In this document: positions 17,587 to 22,468 of the stretch, piece by piece
How positions within the stretch are numbered: position 1 is the stretch's first letter
How the letters are laid out: each line of letters starts with the position of its first letter
Source: Ruminococcaceae bacterium UBA5396
Lineage (GTDB): Bacteria > Bacillota > Clostridia > Oscillospirales > Acutalibacteraceae
Direction of reading: 5' to 3'
DNA: 22,468 bases
Assembly (NCBI GenBank): GCA_002410715.1
Contig: DHOG01000131.1
Location: forward strand, 1,983-24,450
Translations under genes and position numbers: made by a program
Notes under the pieces: generated by a model
What the model was told of the DNA's origin: nothing
Seen by the model: the letters and a program-made list of their open reading frames with translations, nothing else
Databases searched by the model: none

Positions 17587-18282
17587 ATGCGTAATGATAT
17601 TACCAGTATACCAATCAGCGAAGTTTTTGAGCCACGTGACGGCTGTCCCATATGCAGGCTGCGGAATACATTGGAAGATCGCGTGGTTGATTACATAACC
17701 GGCGCAGCTATGATGGAGCCGGATGTAAGACAAGAAACAAATCGTCTGGGGTTTTGCTATGAACATTTTGAGATGATGATGAAAAAGCGTAACAGACTGG
17801 GCGTTGCCCTTATTATGGAAAGTCATCTTGAAGAAATTGAAAAGCAGATTTTTAACGGACTGCCTTTGATCGGGAAAAGTTCTATAAAGCAGGCAAAGTC
17901 GGCAGGACAAGCTCTATGCACCTGCTTTGTATGCAAACAAATTGACTGGGCTATGGAAAGAATGCTGGCAACCGTTTGCAGACTTTGGGAAAATGAAAGA
18001 GATTTTCGTAAGCTGTTTGATGAACAGCCTGCACTCTGCCTTCCGCATTTCTCACTTCTTACAGAAGCAGCAGAAAAAAATATGGGTAAAAAGAACTTAC
18101 CGGATTTCACCAATTCTGCTTCTAAATTATGCAAAGCTTATTTAACTGAACTACGTAGGGATGTTTCCCATTTTTGCCGGATGTTCGATTATAGAAACGG
18201 AGGCAATAACGCTGATTGGGGTAACTCAAGGGATTCGATTGAACGCGGTGTATGGTGGCTTACTTCCCGAATACCAAAATAG
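17587..18282 (+). CDS. DUF6062 family-like protein with two CxxC/CxxH modules
   Basis: Function unknown. The protein is 231 residues, apparently cytoplasmic, with no signal peptide or membrane helix. It resembles the DUF6062 family by its CPICRL start, the DVR...GFC..H segment and overall make-up; I recognise the family but cannot verify with a search. It contains two similar zinc-ligand-like modules: Cys20-xx-Cys23 with Cys57-xx-His60, and Cys113-xx-Cys116 with Cys151-xx-His154, separated by 34 and 35 residues. An extra Cys111 lies before the second. The ATG at 17587 has AAAGG at 17571-17575; an in-frame GTG at 17578 sits only two bases after it. The C-terminal 30 residues are Asn/Gly-rich, then Trp-containing. 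Confidence 0.85.
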   Translation: MRNDITSIPISEVFEPRDGCPICRLRNTLEDRVVDYITGAAMMEPDVRQETNRLGFCYEHFEMMMKKRNRLGVALIMESHLEEIEKQIFNGLPLIGKSSIKQAKSAGQALCTCFVCKQIDWAMERMLATVCRLWENERDFRKLFDEQPALCLPHFSLLTEAAEKNMGKKNLPDFTNSASKLCKAYLTELRRDVSHFCRMFDYRNGGNNADWGNSRDSIERGVWWLTSRIPK

Positions 18283-18349
18283 ATTTGCGTAAAGGTGATT
18301 TAACCGTCTGTATGCAAAATCAGTGTAAAATACATGGAAATTAAAGGGA

Positions 18350-18408
18350 TTTAACACTTTCCACATTGATATAATGGAAGATATGGCTTGATTTTTAACA
18401 CTTTCCAC
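18350..18408 (+). repeat. Pair of 15-bp direct repeats, 44 bp apart
   Basis: TTTAACACTTTCCAC occurs at 18350-18364 and again, identical, at 18394-18408. The start-to-start distance of 44 bases is about four helical turns, placing both on nearly the same DNA face. Each ends in a TTTCCAC core resembling a degenerate DnaA box. Confidence 0.75.
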
Positions 18409-18488
18409 TGAGTTTTCAACAATTTCGGTTTTAAATACGATTTACAAAGAGTAATATGACCTTTATGATAATACCACGGTAATTCACA
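18357..18488 (+). promoter_or_regulatory. Cluster of DnaA-box-like 9-mers
   Basis: Compared with TTATNCACA, four same-strand 9-mers stand out: CTTTCCACA at 18357-18365 (two mismatches), CTTTCCACT at 18401-18409 (three), TTTTCAACA at 18413-18421 (two) and TAATTCACA at 18480-18488 (one). Clusters like this act as DnaA-binding regulatory sites or parts of origins in Firmicutes. None is a perfect box, and dnaA, dnaN or rpmH are not adjacent, so this is not claimed to be oriC. Confidence 0.35.
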
Positions 18489-18628
18489 ACCGATGTCTGA
18501 TGATGCATTTTACAACCTTGTTTTTTGTATAAAACTTGTGATATTACAAATACTTAAATTAGGGTTTTCAGGATGAAATTTATCTGAAAATGCTTTTACA
18601 ATTTCAGCAACGGAAAGGTTTTGATAAA

Positions 18629-18901
18629 ATGATCAAGGGCGTAAATCGGCAAATTATTGAAGTAATTGATACGGGAAATGAATATTTTGAACGTGCGCTG
18701 CTAGTAGTCAGACCACGTTTTGCGGATACAAAACCGGGACGTCTCCATGACGAGGCGCAGAGATTTGCAAGAAATGCGGGGGGGTATACAAGCTTACGTC
18801 TGAACCGCAAAAGAAATGTAAAACAACTTATTTTGCATGGTGGATCATTTGGTGCAGTAGGCATTGTAATTGGTGCTTTAATCATGTCATTTATTCGTTA
18901 A
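18629..18901 (+). CDS. Small single-pass membrane protein, unknown function
   Basis: I do not recognise a named family. The 90-residue protein has a soluble N-terminal part (about 1-65) that begins MIKGVNRQIIEV and is rich in charged residues, including a basic RLNRKR patch at 56-62. A C-terminal hydrophobic helix at about 68-88 contains small-residue spacing (GGSFGAVGIVIGAL) suited to helix packing. No signal peptide is present, so the N terminus probably stays in the cytoplasm as in tail-anchored proteins. ATG 18629 is chosen because GGAAAGG at 18612-18618 lies ten bases upstream; an in-frame ATG at 18590 would add 13 residues but lacks a ribosome site. It lies alone between the DUF6062 gene and guaB. 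Confidence 0.75.
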   Translation: MIKGVNRQIIEVIDTGNEYFERALLVVRPRFADTKPGRLHDEAQRFARNAGGYTSLRLNRKRNVKQLILHGGSFGAVGIVIGALIMSFIR

Positions 18902-18958
18902 ATATATCTAGCTAATTTCTTCTTTTGATGCAATTATTATTTTTTTTCATTGTAACGC

Positions 18959-18988
18959 TTGCATAGACAAGACGACATATGATAAAAT
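18959..18988 (+). promoter_or_regulatory. Likely guaB promoter
   Basis: TTGCAT at 18959-18964, an 18-base spacer and TAAAAT at 18983-18988 form a moderate sigma-A type promoter. The predicted leader of about 70 bases has a small stem, TCACA/TGTGA, near 19011-19026. I see no purine riboswitch. Confidence 0.45.
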
Positions 18989-19035
18989 GTTAGTTAAATA
19001 TTTTATTTGGTCACACAATAATGTGAAGATGATAA

Positions 19036-20538
<1,503 letters not shown>

Positions 20539-20541
20539 TCA

Positions 20542-20591
20542 TAAAGAAATCACCCATCTAACTGTAATTAGTTAAATGGGTGATTTCTTTA
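20542..20591 (+). terminator. Terminator hairpin after guaB
   Basis: A 16-bp perfect stem, TAAAGAAATCACCCAT with its complement, is extended after one mismatch by a further 5-bp pairing (TAACT/AGTTA) around a short loop. It begins four bases after the guaB stop. The T-rich 3' arm (GATTTCTTTA) replaces the usual trailing U-tract. Confidence 0.75.
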
Positions 20592-20598
20592 CTAAAAC

Positions 20599-20636
20599 AA
20601 AAAGTCCGGCAACCTTGTTTGGTTACTGGACTTTTT
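20599..20636. terminator. Second hairpin, terminator for tRNA-Cys and backup for guaB
   Basis: AAAAAGTCC pairs with GGACTTTTT and the stem continues inward (AACC/GGTT) past one mismatch and a G-T pair to a 6-base TTGTTT loop. It has T-runs on both strands. On the minus strand it starts 17 bases after the tRNA-Cys 3' end and runs into TTTTTGTTTT, a classic intrinsic terminator. Confidence 0.8.
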
Positions 20637-20652
20637 ATGAGTGCAACTTTTT

Positions 20653-20727
20653 TGGAGGCGCCACCCAGATTTGAACTGGGGAATCAGGGTTTTGCAGACC
20701 CGTGCCTTACCACTTGGCTATGGCGCC
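20653..20727 (-). tRNA. tRNA-Cys (anticodon GCA)
   Basis: On the minus strand the 5' acceptor arm GGCGCCA pairs with TGGCGCC. Discriminator T73, the cysteine identity base, and an encoded CCA follow. The D stem is GCC/GGC, the anticodon loop is CTGCAAA (GCA at 34-36), the variable loop is GATTC, and the T arm is CCCAG-TTCAAAT-CTGGG. The body without CCA spans 20656-20727. The anticodon stem CGGGT/ACCCT has one C-T mismatch at the 27-43 end, but all other stems pair fully. Confidence 0.96.
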
Positions 20728-20748
20728 ACAACTGAGGCAACGTGCATT

Positions 20749-20777
20749 ATTATACTGGGGAAAAGTATATTTGTCAA
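20749..20777 (-). promoter_or_regulatory. Consensus sigma-A promoter of tRNA-Cys
   Basis: Read on the minus strand: TTGACA, exactly 17 bases, then TATAAT, a 12 of 12 match. The tRNA 5' end is 21 bases after the -10 box, leaving a short leader for RNase P to remove. Confidence 0.93.
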
Positions 20778-20901
20778 GACAAAGAATGGATTTTTCCGAT
20801 CAATTTTTAGTGAATATACGAGCATACAATATAGGCTAGTAACATTACATAACAGAATATAAATTATAGTTGGTATAGGGGTACCTAATGTAATTTACAG
20901 A

Positions 20902-20933
20902 CTACTATACAAAATTAATATTTTGTATAGTAG
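20902..20933. repeat. 32-base inverted repeat of unknown role
   Basis: CTACTATACAAAAT and its exact complement flank a TAAT loop, giving a 14-bp stem. Neither side has a long T-run, and it is over 120 bases from the nearest gene end, so a terminator role is uncertain. Confidence 0.7.
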
Positions 20934-20976
20934 AGGTGGGAAGATATATAATTTATAACTTAAAAAATATTGTAGA

Positions 20977-21012
20977 GCCATTAGGAATTGACAATTGTCA
21001 ATTCCTAATGGC
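20977..21012 (-). terminator. 36-bp perfect palindrome, probable lysA terminator
   Basis: The half-site GCCATTAGGAATTGACAA is followed directly by its complement. It lies about 51 bases beyond the lysA stop, and on the minus strand a TATTTTTTAA run follows about 8 bases after the stem. The T-run offset makes it an imperfect intrinsic terminator, but no better one is present. Confidence 0.6.
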
Positions 21013-21063
21013 AGATTAACGAACTTAACGTCTTGAGAATTATTATAAAAATAAAATTATTAT

Positions 21064-22362
21064 TTACACATCATTTCGTACAATATCATCATAATTTTCT
21101 GCTTTTACAACGACTCGTGATTCGCCCTTATTAACCATCACGACAGCTGGACGTGGTAATCTGTTATAATTGGATGACATTGAGTAGTTATAAGCGCCTG
21201 TGGCAAGTACAGCCATAATATCTCCTCGTTGGCAGGATTGCAGCTTTGCATTTTCTTGAATTAGGTCACCGCTTTCACAGCAGCGACCAGCAATCGTGAA
21301 CTCGAAATCCGCAGGCTGATCAGCTTTATTTGCAATCACAGTTATATAGGAAGATTTATAAAGTGCATAGCGGGGATTGTCCGGCATGCCTCCGTCTACA
21401 CTTACATAGGAACGGATACCCGGTATATTCTTTATTCCACCTACGGTATAAAGTGTTATACCTGCCGATGCAACAACTGACCTGCCCGGCTCAATTACGA
21501 GATATGGCACAGGTAGATTCAACTTTTTCGCACGTTCCTTTACAGCGGCTGATACTAGGCGCATATATTCGCCGTATGCTTTTGGCTTATCTTGCTCAAC
21601 ATAACGGATACCAAAGCCGCCGCCCAGATTCAGTTCATTAAGTACGATTCCGGCAACATCACGTATTTGTCCCATGAAATCAAGCATAGTTTCAGCAGCA
21701 AAAACAAATGGATGCTCATCAAATATCTGCGAGCCGATATGGCAATGCAAACCTTTCAGTGTAATGCCATCCAGCTTTACAGCGGTTTTAACTGCTTTAA
21801 GGGCATCTCCGTTTTCAAGCGTCATGCCAAATTTTGAATCAATCTGTCCGGTTTTTATGAAATTGTGAGTATGTGCATCTATTCCCGGTGTGATTCTCAG
21901 ATAAACATCAGCTTTTTTCCCTAAGGATATGGATAAGTCTGACAATGTATAAAGTTCTGTTAAGTTATCTACGACAATTCGTCCGACACCATAACTCAAT
22001 GCCAAACGCAATTCTGCTTCTGATTTATTATTCCCATGGAAGTAGATATGTTCCGCAGGAAATCCAACCTGCATTGCCGTGTACAACTCACCGCCGGAAA
22101 CAACATCAATACCGCAATTTTCCTGCATGACTATACGATAAATTTCTTTAAAACTGCATGCTTTGCTTGCATATGCAACCATTCCGCCGTTTTTAAAATT
22201 TTGGTCAATTGATTTTTTATACTCACGCAAAGCATTCCTGATTGCAGTTTCGTCCATCACATATAACGGAGTGCCATAGTGGTGAGCCAATCCTACCGTA
22301 TCGCATTCCCCGATTGTTAAATGTCCCTGCTTATTTATATCCAGTGATTCTGAATAAAACAA
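21064..22362 (-). CDS. lysA: Diaminopimelate decarboxylase
   Basis: PLP enzyme for the last step of lysine synthesis, meso-diaminopimelate to L-lysine. From a TTG at 22362 the protein has 432 residues: the AAGGG ribosome site at 22371-22375 is eight bases upstream, and the protein then begins MFYSESLDIN, which fits relatives. A GTG at 22371 is in frame but overlaps that site. Fold-type III motifs: YASKA with the PLP Lys67, HCHIGSQ at 207-212, LGGGFGIRY around 246-254, EPGRS at 291-295 and CESGD at 362-366 from the partner subunit. It follows engB by 15 bases, so the two are likely cotranscribed. The alternative of a carboxynorspermidine decarboxylase is unlikely given the motifs. Confidence 0.95.
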   Translation of the reverse strand: MFYSESLDINKQGHLTIGECDTVGLAHHYGTPLYVMDETAIRNALREYKKSIDQNFKNGGMVAYASKACSFKEIYRIVMQENCGIDVVSGGELYTAMQVGFPAEHIYFHGNNKSEAELRLALSYGVGRIVVDNLTELYTLSDLSISLGKKADVYLRITPGIDAHTHNFIKTGQIDSKFGMTLENGDALKAVKTAVKLDGITLKGLHCHIGSQIFDEHPFVFAAETMLDFMGQIRDVAGIVLNELNLGGGFGIRYVEQDKPKAYGEYMRLVSAAVKERAKKLNLPVPYLVIEPGRSVVASAGITLYTVGGIKNIPGIRSYVSVDGGMPDNPRYALYKSSYITVIANKADQPADFEFTIAGRCCESGDLIQENAKLQSCQRGDIMAVLATGAYNYSMSSNYNRLPRPAVVMVNKGESRVVVKAENYDDIVRNDV

Positions 22363-22370
22363 AATTATCA

Positions 22371-22375
22371 CCCTT
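22371..22375 (-). promoter_or_regulatory. Ribosome-binding site that decides the lysA start
   Basis: AAGGG on the minus strand, immediately after the engB stop. It leaves eight bases to the TTG at 22362 but overlaps or abuts the GTG at 22371. Confidence 0.6.
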
Positions 22376-22377
22376 AA

Positions 22378-22468
22378 TTAATCATTTTGAGTTACCGAAT
22401 CCAGAATTTCACGAAGCCCCTCTACCCCCTCCCCAGTTTCTGATGAAAAGGTAATAAGCTTTACACCA
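22378..22468 (-). CDS. engB: Ribosome biogenesis GTP-binding protein EngB/YsxC, C-terminal fragment (cut by window edge)
   Basis: The last 29 codons of a gene that enters from the right edge, ending at a TAA at 22378-22380. The visible peptide includes TFSSETGEGVEGLREIL, which matches the G5 region and last helix of EngB-type GTPases (SSETGEG followed by an amphipathic helix). EngB binds GTP and assists assembly of the large ribosomal subunit. Most of the protein is outside the window, so other small TRAFAC GTPases remain possible. Confidence 0.75.
   Translation of the reverse strand, partial: GVKLITFSSETGEGVEGLREILDSVTQND

Larger units (their letters stand above)
18283..18628. other. 346-base gene-free stretch, AT-rich
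   Basis: No credible coding frame, tRNA or canonical terminator was found. It holds the 15-bp direct repeat and DnaA-box-like sites listed separately. TATAAT occurs at 18370-18375 but without a matching -35 box. No clear promoter for the small downstream gene was found. Confidence 0.6.
20778..21063. other. Gene-free spacer between tRNA-Cys promoter and lysA 3' end
   Basis: This 286-base AT-rich spacer shows no credible coding frame. It contains two strong inverted repeats, listed separately. The rest is featureless to my reading. Confidence 0.6.

Noticed and set aside
18283..18628. Chromosomal replication origin
   Set aside because: There are DnaA-box-like sites but no perfect box and no dnaA, dnaN or rpmH beside it; too weak to call oriC.
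18590..18628. ATG start at 18590 for the small membrane protein
   Set aside because: No ribosome site precedes it, whereas GGAAAGG sits ten bases before the ATG at 18629.
20641..20862. 73-codon plus-strand frame over the tRNA
   Set aside because: It runs antisense through tRNA-Cys and its promoter, which are unambiguous.

Overview
The window looks like a chromosomal segment of a Gram-positive, low-to-mid GC bacterium of the class Clostridia, with an Oscillospiraceae/Ruminococcaceae flavour. Evidence: a PolC-type replicative polymerase, purine-rich AGGAGG-like ribosome sites with several TTG/GTG starts, the short HisG plus HisZ form of ATP phosphoribosyltransferase, a DUF6062-type protein, and a CCA-encoding tRNA-Cys. 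The taxon is inferred from gene content; no search was run.

Layout. (1) 1-9170, plus strand: 3' part of uppS, then cdsA, dxr, rseP, ispG and polC, mostly overlapping or a few bases apart. This is a classic Clostridia envelope/isoprenoid/replication operon: dxr and ispG are MEP-pathway steps, UppS turns the isoprenoid into the cell-wall lipid carrier, CdsA makes CDP-diacylglycerol, RseP is the site-2 protease, and PolC is the replicative polymerase. (2) 9206-15577: a histidine operon with its own near-consensus sigma-A promoter, order hisZ-hisG-hisD-hisC-hisB-hisA::hisI-hisE, ended by a 42-bp perfect palindrome shared as terminator with the convergent fba gene. hisA and hisI are one fused gene. 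hisH and hisF (IGP synthase) and a histidinol-phosphatase are absent from the cluster. A 12-bp perfect palindrome just downstream of the -10 box looks like an operator. (3) 15595-17479, minus strand: class II fructose-bisphosphate aldolase and an OGG1-type 8-oxoguanine DNA glycosylase. (4) 17587-18901, plus strand: a DUF6062-like protein with two copies of a CxxC...CxxH module, a 346-bp gene-free stretch with a 15-bp direct repeat and DnaA-box-like sites, then a 90-residue single-pass membrane protein of unknown function. (5) 19066-20538: guaB with two hairpins after it. (6) 20653-20777, minus: tRNA-Cys(GCA) with a perfect TTGACA-17-TATAAT promoter. (7) 20778-21063: gene-free, with two strong inverted repeats. 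(8) 21064-22468, minus: lysA preceded by the last 29 codons of an EngB/YsxC GTPase gene that runs off the window.

Most of the window is housekeeping. The points most worth a second look are the HisA-HisI fusion with missing IGP synthase genes, the candidate his operator, the duplicated zinc-type module in the DUF6062 protein, and the DnaA-box-like cluster. I saw no mobile element, CRISPR array, phage gene or obvious novel multi-gene system.
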